From Streptomyces sp. SLBN-118 (GTDB lineage Bacteria; Actinomycetota; Actinomycetes; Streptomycetales; Streptomycetaceae), in assembly GCF_006715635.1 (NCBI RefSeq), contig NZ_VFNP01000002.1:186001-250000 (forward strand): a DNA stretch of 64,000 nt. Direction: 5' to 3'. Below the pieces are notes generated by a model. The model was given only the letters and a program-made list of their open reading frames with translations, was not told where the DNA came from and searched no databases. Positions within the stretch are counted from its first letter, which is position 1. Each line of letters opens with the position of its first letter. Below, in pieces: positions 43,619 to 52,874 of this stretch. A program made the translations under genes and the position numbers.

Positions 43619-44778
43619 CTGAGATTTGACTCGTGGTGTCGTGCCGTTGTTCAGGCGGGTCTGATGGTCAGGCCCGTCTCGGCGAGGCAGCCGTCTATGA
43701 GCTCGCTGCGGTACTGGATGTGCCGTAGGCCGCGCCGGATGGGCTGGACGAGGTGCTCGGGGGTGCTGAAGGCGACGTTGGAGAGCCAGCCGCGTCGCAG
43801 GAGGGACCAGATCCCCTCGACGGGGTTGAGGTCGGGCGCATAGGGCGGCAGGTAGTAGATGGTAAGCCAGTCCCGGGCTTCGGCGAACTTCCGCAGATCG
43901 GCGGTCTTGTGGACGTTGAGGTTGTCCCAGACGAGCACGATCGGGCCGCCGAGCTGTTGGTGGGCGGCGATCAGCAGGTCCCGGTAGTCGCGCCAGGAGA
44001 AGCTCTTGCGCCCGTCGCGACGGCCGTCGTCCCGGCGGGGCCGGTAGATCAGCCTGGAGCGGTGACCGGGTTTGTAGCAGGTCAGCGCGGCGATGGAGAC
44101 CCGTCTGCGGGAACGGCCCCGCACCCGCACCACCGGGGTCCGGCCGCGCAGTGACCAGGTCTTCGCCTGCGGCGGCGTCATGGAGAATCCGGCTTCGTCC
44201 TCGAAGACGAGCTCCACGGGCCGCCGCGAGTCTTCCGCGCAGGGCCACACCTCCTTGACCCACCCGGCAACCGCATCGTCGTCCCGTTCCATGGCCCGTC
44301 GGGCCGGGACCTGGCAGGACCAGCCGTTACGTACCAGCAGCTTCCGCACTCCCTGGATCGTGTAGGCCAGGTGGAAGCGCCGGCCGATCACCGTCTTGAT
44401 CCGTGCCAGTGTCCAGCGCTGGTCCTCCCAGCCGTGCGCGGCAGGCCCCTTGGCAAGCTCACGCTCCAGCTGCGTGAACTGCTTCTGGCTCAGCCTCGGC
44501 AGCGACGCCGGCCCCTGCGACCGCAGAGCCCGCGGACCGCCCTCCTCCCACGTTTGCCGCCACCGCTGCACCGACCGGACGCTGACCCGCAGGTCCTTGG
44601 CGATCACCGCACTCGCCTCGCCCTGAGCGAACCGCTCGGCTGCCTGGAGCCGTAACTCCTCACGGAACTCCTGTCGTTCGGCGGTCAGCCCGCCCCCTTG
44701 TGGATACCGCATGCCACCGGTGATACCGCAGCGGACGACCGGCCGTCAGCCGCTACGACACCACCAGTTCAACCTCAG
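43619..44778 (-). mobile_element. Complete IS630-family insertion sequence
   Basis: 1160 bp with terminal inverted repeats: the left end CTGAGATTTGACTCGTGGTG and the right-end complement CTGAGGTTGAACTGGTGGTG match at most positions over ~28 bases. Both sides are flanked by TA (43617-43618 and 44779-44780), the IS630/Tc1 target duplication. One intact transposase. It truncates or abuts an IS701-type remnant on the right. Confidence 0.9.
43651..44712 (-). CDS. IS630-family transposase
   Basis: 353 residues, full length. N-terminal HTH region (RLQAAERFAQGEASAVIAKD; LRVSVRSVQRWRQTWEEGG) and a winged segment (LARIKTVIGRRFHLAYTIQG). DDE domain: first Asp in VFEDEAGFSMTPP, second in IVLVWDNLNVH, and Glu in PPYAPDLNPVEGIWSLLRRG. 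No frameshift, so it is likely active. Its N-terminus matches the two decayed copies at 6.6 and 19.6 kb. Confidence 0.95.
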   Translation of the reverse strand: MRYPQGGGLTAERQEFREELRLQAAERFAQGEASAVIAKDLRVSVRSVQRWRQTWEEGGPRALRSQGPASLPRLSQKQFTQLERELAKGPAAHGWEDQRWTLARIKTVIGRRFHLAYTIQGVRKLLVRNGWSCQVPARRAMERDDDAVAGWVKEVWPCAEDSRRPVELVFEDEAGFSMTPPQAKTWSLRGRTPVVRVRGRSRRRVSIAALTCYKPGHRSRLIYRPRRDDGRRDGRKSFSWRDYRDLLIAAHQQLGGPIVLVWDNLNVHKTADLRKFAEARDWLTIYYLPPYAPDLNPVEGIWSLLRRGWLSNVAFSTPEHLVQPIRRGLRHIQYRSELIDGCLAETGLTIRPA

Positions 44779-44780
44779 TA

Positions 44781-45297
44781 ACGGGTGTAGCGGTGGCGGC
44801 GGACCAGGACGGCGGCGCGTCCGGGCCGGTGTCCGTCGGGGGTGTCGTCGGGCTGGATGTCGAGCATGGCACGGCGAGGTCGGTGACGGTCAGTCGGCCG
44901 ACGGCAGTGTCCACACGGTGGTCGGTGCGGACGGCCAGGGCGCAGCCGAAGCCGAGTGGGCTGTGCGGCGCAGTTTCCTGCCGCCGTAGACCTCGTCGCC
45001 GGCCAGCCATCGTGCCTGTATGCCCAGGTCACGGGCGCGAGTGAGGAGGGTGGCGGCGATCTGGGGTTCGGTCGCGAACATGACGTCGTCGGGGACATGG
45101 GTGAGCAGGCGTCTTTCTCGTCGGCAGCCCACTCGGCGCCGCGGTACAGGGCCCGGTCGATCGGGGCGTGCCCGTGCCGGCTGGCGTAGGTGAGGTGGAC
45201 GGCGACCTTGCACAGTCCGATACCGCCCAACGCTCCGGAGTATTGGCAGGCCGCGCCGACACAGTCCGTGGAGGACTTCTCGTCCCTTGTGATCATG
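44781..45297 (-). pseudogene. IS701-type transposase remnant
   Basis: Frames shift along the strand: ITRDEKSSTDCVGAACQYSG, LGGIGLCKVAVHLTYASRHG and DRALYRGAEWAADEKDA; then LTHVPDDVMFATEPQIAATL and DLGIQARWLAGDEVYGG; then GFGCALAVRTDHRVDTAVG. The pieces resemble the catalytic core of IS701-family transposases (QYSG, GDEVYG motifs). The N-terminus is missing, two frameshifts are present, and IS630 sits at its 3' end. Dead element. Confidence 0.65.
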
Positions 45298-45496
45298 CTC
45301 GGAGGACTCTGCCAGCTCGGCGGCCCCGGGTCAGTTCGCCCTGGAGCCGGAGTCCCCCGCAATCTGTGTGTTCGCACCGGAGGCGACCGCGATCGCGGAT
45401 AAGGAAGAGCCACGAAGCCCCGGCACCCTGCGAGCGGGACGAAGCTGTGCGACGCTGGCCGCAACCTGGCCGTTCGACCACGGAACGGAGATGGTC

Positions 45497-45664
45497 ATGG
45501 ACCAGCTCGGAGAAAAGCCGGAAGAGGTCCGCAAGCACATTGAGGACGAGAAGCGCCAGGCCCCACGGAAGCGGGAGGATGAGTCCGCCTCCGACAAGGA
45601 CACGACGTCCGCAGAACCGTCCCCGACCGAGCGGACGAGGCCGACACCGAGGAATGAGCCGTAA
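45497..45664 (+). CDS. Small hydrophilic protein
   Basis: 55 residues, highly charged and probably disordered: DQLGEKPEEVRKHIEDEKRQ, then SASDKDTTSAEPSPTERTRP. The ATG at 45497 has GGAG seven bases upstream; a longer reading from 45368 is unlikely. Unknown function; short acidic/basic proteins of this kind are common in Streptomyces. It stands alone before the MpaB oxygenase. Confidence 0.5.
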   Translation: MDQLGEKPEEVRKHIEDEKRQAPRKREDESASDKDTTSAEPSPTERTRPTPRNEP

Positions 45665-45846
45665 GTCGGCCGACGCCTGCCTGGGGAACGCTCCTGGCCC
45701 CGCATCGTTTCCCTTCAGCCCGCGGCTCGGGGGCATAGGCGCTCGGCCTTGTCCGTAACGCTCAAGGGCCGGCAGCCACTCGGGCCGCGACAGCGAGAGG
45801 CGCCGGAGCCACTTACCTTCCGCGTGTTCCGGCGGATACTTGTCGG

Positions 45847-46743
45847 ATGAACTTGTCCGCACCCATGGTCTCCGACCTGCAGGAGCGACTCGGCAGGAGC
45901 CTTTTCACCCGCGTCGCGGGCCCGGCGGGCCCAGAAAATCGCGCACGCATCCACGGCACGCCGGGGCCTCGCTGGTTCGGTCTGGACCGGCCCATCCGTA
46001 CCGTCCACGGCGACGCCTCGATGTTCATCGGCGGGCTGAGGGCCCTCCTGCTGCAGTCACTGCACCCGCTGGCCATGGCCGCCGTGGAGGCCCACTCCGG
46101 CTACCGCAGCGACCCGTGGGCACGGCTCCAGCGGACGAGTACCTTCCTCGCCGTGACGACCTACGGCACCGCGGACGACGCGCAACAGGCTGTCAACCAC
46201 GTCCGGGCAGTGCATGACCGGGTGAAAGGGACCACTGCCGACGGAGAGAGATACCACGCCGCAGACCCGCACCTGCTCGGGTGGGTACACGTCGCCGAGA
46301 TCGACAGCTTCCTCTGCGCACACCAGCGCTACGGCGCGCGCCCACTGGATGCCGCCGCCTGCGACGAGTACATCGCCGACATGTCACAGATAGCGGCAGC
46401 GCTCGGGGTCATCGACCCTCCACGTGACCGGGCCGAGCTGGCCGACCGGCTGGCTGCCTACCGCCCCGAGCTGCGCGCCACGCAAGAGGCACGAGATGCC
46501 GCGCATTTCATTCTTCTTCACCCGCCCCTGCCGTGGGTCGCCCGAGCCCCATACGCCGTCCTCGCCGCGAACGCGGTATCCACGCTCCCGCCTTGGGCGC
46601 GCAAGCCGCTGGGACTGCCCCGCGTGGCAGGTGTCGAAGAAACCTGCGTACGACCAGCCGGACATGCGCTGACGAGAGCGATCCGATGGGCCATGACACC
46701 CCTCCGCCCATCACGTACCTGGGCTCCCCCGCAGCGAGCCTGA
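45847..46743 (+). CDS. Oxygenase MpaB-family protein (DUF2236, latex-clearing-protein-like)
   Basis: Putative b-type haem oxygenase, 298 residues. Seen: GPRWFGLDRPIRTVHGDASM, FIGGLRALLLQSLHPLAMAA followed by VEAHSGYRSDPWARLQRTST, the histidine-rich YHAADPHLLGWVHVAEIDSF, then DMSQIAAALGVIDPPRDRA. These match the MpaB/Lcp helical core and its conserved Arg/His positions. Family members cleave C=C bonds in mycophenolate precursors or rubber; the substrate here is unknown. Single gene; a convergent cold-shock gene follows. Confidence 0.88.
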   Translation: MNLSAPMVSDLQERLGRSLFTRVAGPAGPENRARIHGTPGPRWFGLDRPIRTVHGDASMFIGGLRALLLQSLHPLAMAAVEAHSGYRSDPWARLQRTSTFLAVTTYGTADDAQQAVNHVRAVHDRVKGTTADGERYHAADPHLLGWVHVAEIDSFLCAHQRYGARPLDAAACDEYIADMSQIAAALGVIDPPRDRAELADRLAAYRPELRATQEARDAAHFILLHPPLPWVARAPYAVLAANAVSTLPPWARKPLGLPRVAGVEETCVRPAGHALTRAIRWAMTPLRPSRTWAPPQRA

Positions 46744-46860
46744 AGCGGGCGCATCCGAATCGCAGTGCTGCGCCAACGTCCTTACCCCGAGAATTCAGCC
46801 CACGCATGCCGATGCCCGCCCTCAAACGACCCGAGAGCGGACACCGGTAACGCTCGTGGC

Positions 46861-47064
46861 TCAGGCGGGGGTGATGTTCTCCGCCTGCGGGCCCTTCTGG
46901 CCCTGCGTGATGTCGAACGTGACCTGCTGGCCCTCCTGCAACTCACGGAAGCCGGAGGCGTTGATGTTCGAGTAGTGGGCGAAGACGTCCGGACCTCCGC
47001 CGTCCTGGGCGATGAAGCCGAAGCCCTTCTCCGAGTTGAACCACTTCACCGTTCCGCTGGCCAT
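46861..47064 (-). CDS. Cold-shock protein (CspA family)
   Basis: 67-residue single-stranded RNA/DNA-binding OB-fold protein that loosens RNA structure: [20 protein letters not shown] contains RNP1 (KGFGFI), and VFAHYSNI contains RNP2. Complete length, with ideal GGAGG before the ATG. Single gene, typical of the several Streptomyces Csp paralogues. Confidence 0.97.
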   Translation of the reverse strand: MASGTVKWFNSEKGFGFIAQDGGGPDVFAHYSNINASGFRELQEGQQVTFDITQGQKGPQAENITPA

Positions 47065-47468
47065 ATGTCCTCCAAGGACTCGACGTCGGCTCCCGCACCT
47101 TGCGGAAGCCGGAGGTGATCGTCCTGGTCCTCAGACACGCAGCACTGCATGCCGCCCATGGACATCAAGTTCACGGGCGACGGTACTTCGAACCACGACA
47201 GCTGAAGATCACGCTACACGGATCGCTCCCGCAACACTGTGCAGATCATCAGGTTCTGGCGGGACGGCGGACGGGAGGGCCAGCTCGCCCGGACTGTTTC
47301 GCACGCCATGCTCGACTCGCCGTTGTCGATGTCCAAAGGGTTCAGCCCCGGCAGTCAGTCGCGAAGCGAGGTCATTGCCACTGCCCCCGCCGCGCTGGGC
47401 TGCCGGTCCCCCGCGAGACAGCCCAAAACAGCTACCTCTGGGCACGGAGGTTCCTACACTCCGACGTC
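47065..47468. other. Divergent intergenic region
   Basis: Carries the csp leader and the promoter of the next gene. A 15-codon plus-strand reading (MDIKFTGDGTSNHDS) and RNTVQIIRFWRDGG in a nearby frame hint at a relic, but nothing intact. Confidence 0.35.
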
Positions 47469-47936
47469 ATGGAGTGGCTAGGGCTCGCGGGAACGGGACT
47501 GGGTGCGATCGTGGGCGTAGGGGCCACCCTGCTCGCTGATCGTGTGCGTTGGAGGCGGGACAGTCGGGCGCGCGAACGAGAAACACTGCGGCTGCTCTAC
47601 GCGGAGTACTTAGAAGCGATTGCCGCGGCTCGGGACGAAATATCCCGAGCGAGCGCCGATGTCGAGCAGCCGCTCGTCGAGCGAGCGTTGGCCGCACACC
47701 GGGCAGTACGTGAGCACGAGATCTTCGCCAAGCAGTACCAGTTGGAGTTGTCGGCGCCGCCCGCCGTGGCGGAGCTGGTGGTGTCGGCAACGCAAGGCCT
47801 GGTCGACTACCGAGACGCGGTCGCCGGCGGAGCCACACGCGAGGACGACGCATGTACGGCGGCACGGCGAGCATTCCGCGCCGCTCGCAAGACCTTGATG
47901 GAAGCGATGCGGGCCACGCTTGTCGCCCCTCGGTAG
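47469..47936 (+). CDS. Membrane-anchored helical protein of unknown function
   Basis: 155 residues. N-terminal hydrophobic helix (GLAGTGLGAIVGVGATLLA) followed by basic RVRWRRDSRARE and long amphipathic helices (TLRLLYAEYLEAIAAARDEI; VERALAAHRAVREHEIFAKQ). The pattern of one N-terminal anchor with a cytoplasmic coiled helical body is widespread in actinomycetes and has no assigned role. No operon partner. Confidence 0.7.
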   Translation: MEWLGLAGTGLGAIVGVGATLLADRVRWRRDSRARERETLRLLYAEYLEAIAAARDEISRASADVEQPLVERALAAHRAVREHEIFAKQYQLELSAPPAVAELVVSATQGLVDYRDAVAGGATREDDACTAARRAFRAARKTLMEAMRATLVAPR

Positions 47937-48210
47937 CCTCGGCTATGAGATCCACACCACGGCTGTCGGCGTAGGCCTCCTCGTCATCGTTCCGGCTGCG
48001 GCATTTCCGCGCGCGGCCATCGTCGTCCGCCTCATCTTCAACGGCACCAGTACGAAACCGGCACGGATTCCTACCACCTCGCCAGCACCAGGGCACGAGC
48101 AAAAAGCACATGCCGATGCCGGTTGAGCACACGTCTGTCCGGCCCACGGCCGCCGACCGTTGAGACGGCGCCCGGTGGGGCCGATCGAGGCCGCCCGGGC
48201 GGGGAACAGC

Positions 48211-48816
48211 TCATCGCGGGTCGGGCGCGAGAAACGGCGCAAGGGCTCCCAGAGCCTGGAGAACTTGGTCTGCAGTGGGTGTGCCAACGGGATCGAGCAG
48301 CCACTGGAGCATCAGACCCTCGCTCAGGGCGATGAGTATCGAGGCCATGACCTCGGCGGGCACCGGGAGGTCCAGGCCGGCTTCGGTGCAGGACCAGGTG
48401 ATGAGCGCTGCGCCGGACTTGCGGGTCTCGGCCAGGTGGGCGGCGAGCTGGGTGCGAAGTTCGGCCGAGCGCAGGGCAGGCGGGAAGGATTCGACGCAGC
48501 CGATGATCGTCGGACGCATCTCGTCGAACACGTCGATCATCGCGGTGAGCGCCAGTTTCAGTTGCTCCCGTGGGCTGGCTGCCGGCGCTGCGGAGACCGC
48601 CTGTTCCACCCGCCTGGTCCAGGTCCGGAAGCATTCGGCCAGCGCGGCATTGAGTAGCGCTTCCTTGCTGCCGAAGTGGTAGCCAATGGATGCAAGGTGC
48701 GTTCCCGAAACGGTGGCCAGGTCACGAGCGGTCGTGTGGGCATAGCCCTTCTCCTGCAGGCAGGTGACGGCTGCGGCAAGCAGCCTTTCGCGGGGACTCT
48801 CGGAGGGCTGTCGCAT
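48211..48816 (-). CDS. TetR-family regulator, divergent from cytochrome P450
   Basis: 201 residues. N-terminal HTH (SPRERLLAAAVTCLQEKGYA; HTTARDLATVSGTHLASIGY; FGSKEALLNAAL). The C-terminal domain is the TetR_C type seen in regulators of lipid or drug metabolism. It diverges from the P450 gene over a 65-base gap that contains a perfect 10-bp inverted repeat, so it should repress both genes. Ligand unknown. Confidence 0.92.
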   Translation of the reverse strand: MRQPSESPRERLLAAAVTCLQEKGYAHTTARDLATVSGTHLASIGYHFGSKEALLNAALAECFRTWTRRVEQAVSAAPAASPREQLKLALTAMIDVFDEMRPTIIGCVESFPPALRSAELRTQLAAHLAETRKSGAALITWSCTEAGLDLPVPAEVMASILIALSEGLMLQWLLDPVGTPTADQVLQALGALAPFLAPDPR

Positions 48817-48837
48817 ACAAGCAATCTTATGGTAATT

Positions 48838-48870
48838 AGATGTACGTCCGTCATTGACGTACGTACATCT
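48838..48870. promoter_or_regulatory. Shared TetR operator between tetR and P450
   Basis: AGATGTACGT and its exact complement are 13 bases apart. A TTGACG -35-like box lies inside the dyad for the plus strand. On the minus strand TGACGG and CATAAG-type boxes also overlap it. Classic layout for one site repressing two divergent promoters. Confidence 0.75.
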
Positions 48871-48881
48871 ACGGAGCCTCC

Positions 48882-50261
48882 ATGACCATGCCTCCGCCCG
48901 GCTCAGTGATACCCAGCCCGATCCAGGTCGTCCGGCTCGTTCGTGATCCGATACGTTTCTTCGAAGATCGTCGGCGCCGATACGGTCCGGTGTTTCGCGC
49001 TCCGGTCTTCCGGATCGGCTGGTTCAGCCGGCCCAAGGAAGTGTTCGTCGCGACTGCTGAGCTGGCCGAGCGCATCTATGCCACCGATGCCGGTGGCGGC
49101 AGGGCCGGTGAAACGCGGCGCGACTTCATGGCCCCCGCGGTCGGCGAGCACTCCCTGCTGAGCCTGGACCATGAACCCTGGCAGCGGCACCGCAAGCTGC
49201 TCACGCCTCCGCTGCGCGCCAAGGCGATCGCCGGATACCGCGACGAGATCGACAGGATCGCGGCGCAGAACATCAGCCAATGGCCCGTGGGACGCCCGTT
49301 TGCGCTGCGGGACCGCATGCAGGAAATCACCCTGGAGGTGATCATGCGGCTGGTGTTCGGTATCACCGACACCCAACGGCTGGACCAGCTGCGCCCGTTA
49401 CTGCCCACGCTCGCCGATCCGGGCGGCCCGTACACACTCATGCTGATGCCGACGGCTGCCCGGGATCGTATCCTCGGTTCCCGACTGCTGCGGCGGATTC
49501 GCTTTCTGCCCACCACCCGCTTCCTCGCCGCCCGCGACGCCGTGGACACACTGCTGTACGAAGAGATAGCCCGGCGCCGATCCGAGCCGCAGGAGAACAC
49601 CACTGACGTGCTGTCACGGCTGCTCGCCGCCCGAGACGACAACGGCCGGCCGATGACCGACCAAGAACTTCGAGACGAACTCATCACCATGCTCGAAGCC
49701 GGGCACGAGACCACGGCGACCGGCCTGGCCTGGACGTTCGAGCGCCTGCTACGCAACCCACCCGTACTCGAAAAGCTCCGCGCCGAACTCGACACCGGCC
49801 AGGAGACCTACCTGGACGCCGTGATCAAAGAAGGACTGCGCACCCGTCCCGTGGTGTATTCGGCGCTCCGGCTACTGGACGCGCCGCTCCAACTCGGCGG
49901 CTACACGGTCCCGGCCGGCTGGGCCGTCGGCCCAGCCATCCCCCTCATCCACCACGACCCCGTCGCCTTCCCCGAACCCCACGAGTTTCGTCCCGAACGA
50001 TTCTTCGGCGACGGTGCCGCCGCAGCCAACAAGTCGTGGATGCCCTTTGGGGGCGGCCGCCGCTACTGCGTGGGCGCCCAACTCGCCCTCCTGGAAATGC
50101 GCGTGATCATCCGCCAGATCCTCAACCAGATGGACCTGACCGCCGAAGACACAGAACCCGAACTGCCGCAGATCAGGCACGTCACTCTCGTGCCCTCTCG
50201 CCTGGCCACCGTTACAGCACGACTGCGCGCCACCACCACAGCAGGAACGCAAGACCAATGA
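48882..50261 (+). CDS. Cytochrome P450
   Basis: Haem monooxygenase, 459 residues. Oxygen-binding I-helix LEAGHETTATGLAWTFERLL, ExxR in IKEGLRTRPV, and haem-ligand Cys396 in FGGGRRYCVGAQ. The N-terminus (DPIRFFEDRRRRYGPVFRAP) lacks a membrane anchor, as in bacterial soluble P450s; overall it resembles CYP families acting on fatty acids or terpenoids. No ferredoxin or reductase is adjacent; the FAD reductase at 22.5 kb could serve in trans. Controlled by the divergent TetR (inferred). Confidence 0.95.
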   Translation: MTMPPPGSVIPSPIQVVRLVRDPIRFFEDRRRRYGPVFRAPVFRIGWFSRPKEVFVATAELAERIYATDAGGGRAGETRRDFMAPAVGEHSLLSLDHEPWQRHRKLLTPPLRAKAIAGYRDEIDRIAAQNISQWPVGRPFALRDRMQEITLEVIMRLVFGITDTQRLDQLRPLLPTLADPGGPYTLMLMPTAARDRILGSRLLRRIRFLPTTRFLAARDAVDTLLYEEIARRRSEPQENTTDVLSRLLAARDDNGRPMTDQELRDELITMLEAGHETTATGLAWTFERLLRNPPVLEKLRAELDTGQETYLDAVIKEGLRTRPVVYSALRLLDAPLQLGGYTVPAGWAVGPAIPLIHHDPVAFPEPHEFRPERFFGDGAAAANKSWMPFGGGRRYCVGAQLALLEMRVIIRQILNQMDLTAEDTEPELPQIRHVTLVPSRLATVTARLRATTTAGTQDQ

Positions 50262-50585
50262 ACATGCTCAGATCCGGCCGATCATGAGACCGACGAAACG
50301 CGCACGCACCCCATCGTTCCGGGGTTTCCCGAGTGGCAGCAGCTGCAGACCATTCCGGGGGCCGCCGGCACGTCTGGAACACCATCCAGGAACACGCCGG
50401 TACCTACTGGAACAAACTGCGCAACGACGTGCGCTTCCAGGGCTACTGGCAGACGGTCTCCATCCGCGCCTGCAAGGCGATCGCCTACTCGCAACCGCCG
50501 CAGACCGAACCCGGCGCAGCACAGCAGGTGGCCTGCGCAGCTCTGCCGGTCATCATCGAGACGGGCGATCGCAGGCGCCGCCTAC
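50262..50585. other. Intergenic region without recognised gene
   Basis: A plus-strand reading (NTIQEHAGTYWNKLRNDVRF, then QTVSIRACKAIAYSQPP) is partly coding-like, but lacks a clear start and ends in unrelated sequence. Not called. Confidence 0.3.
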
Positions 50586-50765
50586 GTGGGAGTTTCGGAG
50601 TGGCCGAGTTGGCTGTTCAGGGCGAAGCAGTAGATGCTCACATGCCCGTTGGCCTTGTCGAGGATGTCCAGGGCTTCTTCCCGGTAGATGTGTCGCAGAT
50701 AGCGGCGGCGAATCGGAGCTCCGGCAACCAGCAATATCGGCGAAGCGATGATGATCGCTATGGGG
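50586..50765 (-). pseudogene. C-terminal fragment with one transmembrane helix
   Basis: About 58 residues: YPIAIIIASPILLVAGAPIR (one helix) then YLRHIYREEALDILDKANGH, VSIYCFALNSQLGHSETPT and stop. Codon bias is good, but an in-frame stop lies upstream and no start codon with a ribosome binding site precedes it. Probably the tail of a lost membrane gene. Family not recognised. Confidence 0.3.
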
Positions 50766-51164
50766 TAAACACCCTGGCCAGGGTCAGTTTGAGCGTCTCA
50801 TCGACTCGCATGGGATCAGTGTGGTTGTCACTGCCGTTGCCTGTCAGCTGTCCGGCGGGGTTTGATGCCCGCGTTGTGGTGGGTGGGTCGGCTGAAGGCC
50901 TTGCCTGCGGCGAGAACGCGTCCCTCCTCGTGGCGGGTTGCCCCACGAGCGCCGAAGATCGGTGGCCAGCAGGCGGGCGAGCCGGAGCTGGGTGGAGAGG
51001 TAGTTCCTGGCTCGGCCGGGTCACGCCGTATGGGAGTCAAGCGTCTGAACCGGCGCAATCGTCCGCGGAGTTAGCCGCAATGTCAAAGTTCAAGCTCCGC
51101 TCTTGTACACATACGGCTCATGACGGTGAGTAGGGGACCGTGGGTAGTGTGGTGGCTGTCGAAG
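50766..51164. other. Intergenic region without recognised gene
   Basis: No consistent coding frame on either strand. Leads into the hairpin-rich leader of the small membrane protein. Confidence 0.35.
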
Positions 51165-51234
51165 CCCCTCGAAACAACGAGGGGAGACCTCCCCGGAGCC
51201 GATGCTTGCCGGCCCAGCTTCGGGGAGGTCTCCC
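51165..51234 (+). promoter_or_regulatory. Leader with two mutually exclusive hairpins
   Basis: Hairpin A pairs CCCCTCG (51165-51171) with CGAGGGG (51178-51184) over a 6-base loop. Hairpin B is a perfect 14-bp stem, GGGAGACCTCCCCG (51182-51195) with its complement (51221-51234). The right arm of A and left arm of B share 51182-51184, so full A and full B compete. Located 44 bases upstream of a small ORF, like an attenuator or a protein-binding leader. A plain terminator for upstream transcription is the alternative. Confidence 0.5.
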
Positions 51235-51277
51235 ACTGTTCGTCGGGTGCCACCCCTATGTGAGGAGATCGGACACC

Positions 51278-51487
51278 ATGACGTCTAACGACCGTACCTT
51301 AGAGGAGCAGTCAAGCCGCCCCCGCCTGCTCCTTGGGATGACCACCATGACCGTACTGCTGTCCGTCGTCGGCGTGGTGGTGCTCGCGCTGACACACCAT
51401 CCAGAGGCTGCGACCACGGTCGGCGCCATCGGCACTGCCATGACAGCCTTCAACATCCCACGAGAGGCCAGTCGACCGCGTCAGTAA
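51278..51487 (+). CDS. Small single-helix membrane protein
   Basis: 69 residues: polar N-terminus (TSNDRTLEEQSSRPRLLLGM), one transmembrane helix (TVLLSVVGVVVLALTHHPEA) and a short second hydrophobic stretch (TVGAIGTAMTAFNIP), then a basic tail. GAGGAG lies 10 bases upstream of the ATG. Preceded by the alternative-hairpin leader. Unknown function. Confidence 0.55.
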   Translation: MTSNDRTLEEQSSRPRLLLGMTTMTVLLSVVGVVVLALTHHPEAATTVGAIGTAMTAFNIPREASRPRQ

Positions 51488-51807
51488 TCCGGAGCCCGCC
51501 CCGCTGGCACCTGAGTCCGCGGCAGGCGCCCACCGACGGCACGAATACCGACCCAGCAGTTGCGAGTCCTTGCCGGACCGCCGTCCGAGCAGCCCTGGTC
51601 TGGGCGCTTCGCGACGGCGAACTGGCCCTGTCCGGTTGAGACAGTCCCGCCGATGGTGCCGGCTGAGCCGAAGGAGGGGCCTGACCACCTTCGGGTCTGG
51701 TGACGGTGTGAAAGCCGGTCGAAGACGACGCCTGCGAGATGGAGCCGCTTTCCTTCGGCGTGGACGACGCAGGGAAGCGCACCGGATGCCGGTCCGTGAC
51801 CGCCTAG
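51488..51807. other. Intergenic region, left flank of IS481
   Basis: No supported gene. Ends with the CTAG target at 51804-51807 just before the IS481 left end. Confidence 0.4.
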
Positions 51808-52874
51808 GTGTTCTGTCCACGGAGGTTGGTGACAGTGATCACGGTCGTGTGATCTTGAACGAGTGAGGGCCTTCCGGGTTCGGTGTGGATTGCGACATCG
51901 CCATCGAACGATCAGAAGGCCCTCATGCCCCACCGTAATGCACCCCTGACCGAGACCGGCCGGCTGCGTCTGGCCCTCTGTGTGGTCGATGACGGCTGGA
52001 CCCTGCGCAGGGCCGCCGAACGCTTCCAGGTCTCGCCCACGACGGCTCAGCGGTGGGCCGGCCGCTACCGCGAACTGGGCGAGGCCGGCATGGCCGACCG
52101 CTCCTGCCGGCCTCACCACAGTCCGCGCCGGACACCGACCCGTGCCGAGCGGCGGATCATCAAGGTCCGTGTCCTGCGTCGCTGGGGACCGGCCCGCATC
52201 GCCTACCTCCTCGGACTGAACCCGGCGACCGTGCACCGCGTTCTGACCCGCTACCGACTGGCCCGCCTGACCCACCTGGACCGCGTGACCGGCCGGGCGG
52301 TCCGGCGCTACGAGCACGCCGCCCCGGGCGACCTCGTGCACGTCGACATCAAGAAACTCGGGAACATCCCTGACGGCGGCGGCCACAAGGTCCTCGGCCG
52401 GCTGGCGGGCCGCAAGAACCGGGCCGGCGCCGGCATGAGCTTCCTGCACAACGCGGTCGACGATCACTGCCGCCTGGCCTACAGCGAGATCCTCATCGAC
52501 GAGAAGAAGGAAACCGCCGTCGGATTCTGGCAACGGGCCAACGACTTCTTCACCGCCGCCGGTATCACCGTCCAGCGGGTCCTGACCGACAACGGCTCCT
52601 GCTACAAGTCACACCTGTGGCGCAACTCCCTTGCACAGCAAGGCATTTCACACAAGCTGCCCCGCCCCTACCGGCCCCAGACCAACGGCAAGGTGGAGAG
52701 GTTCAACCGGACCCTGCTGGACGAGTGGGCCTACGCGAAGGCATACCGAACCGAGACCGAACGACGCGACGCCTACCCCATCTGGCTCCACACCTACAAT
52801 CACCACCGCGGACACACCGCACTCAAGGGCCAACCACCCGCCAGCCGCGTCCCCAACCTCACGGGTCAATACAC
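51808..52874 (+). mobile_element. Complete IS481-family insertion sequence
   Basis: 1067 bp. The left end GTGTTCTGTCCACGGAGGTT and the right-end complement GTGTATTGACCCGTGAGGTT are imperfect inverted repeats sharing the GAGGTTGG core. CTAG flanks both ends (51804-51807 and 52875-52878), consistent with a 4-bp target duplication, though CTAG is itself palindromic so the exact border may shift by a base or two. Confidence 0.85.

Noticed and set aside
45847..50261. Possible natural-product cluster (MpaB oxygenase plus P450)
   Set aside because: No synthase, carrier protein or terpene cyclase lies between or around them; they are separate genes with own regulators.
50333..51133. A 266-residue plus-strand frame after the P450
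   Set aside because: Composition changes along the frame, no domain, and it overlaps a better minus-strand fragment; not called.
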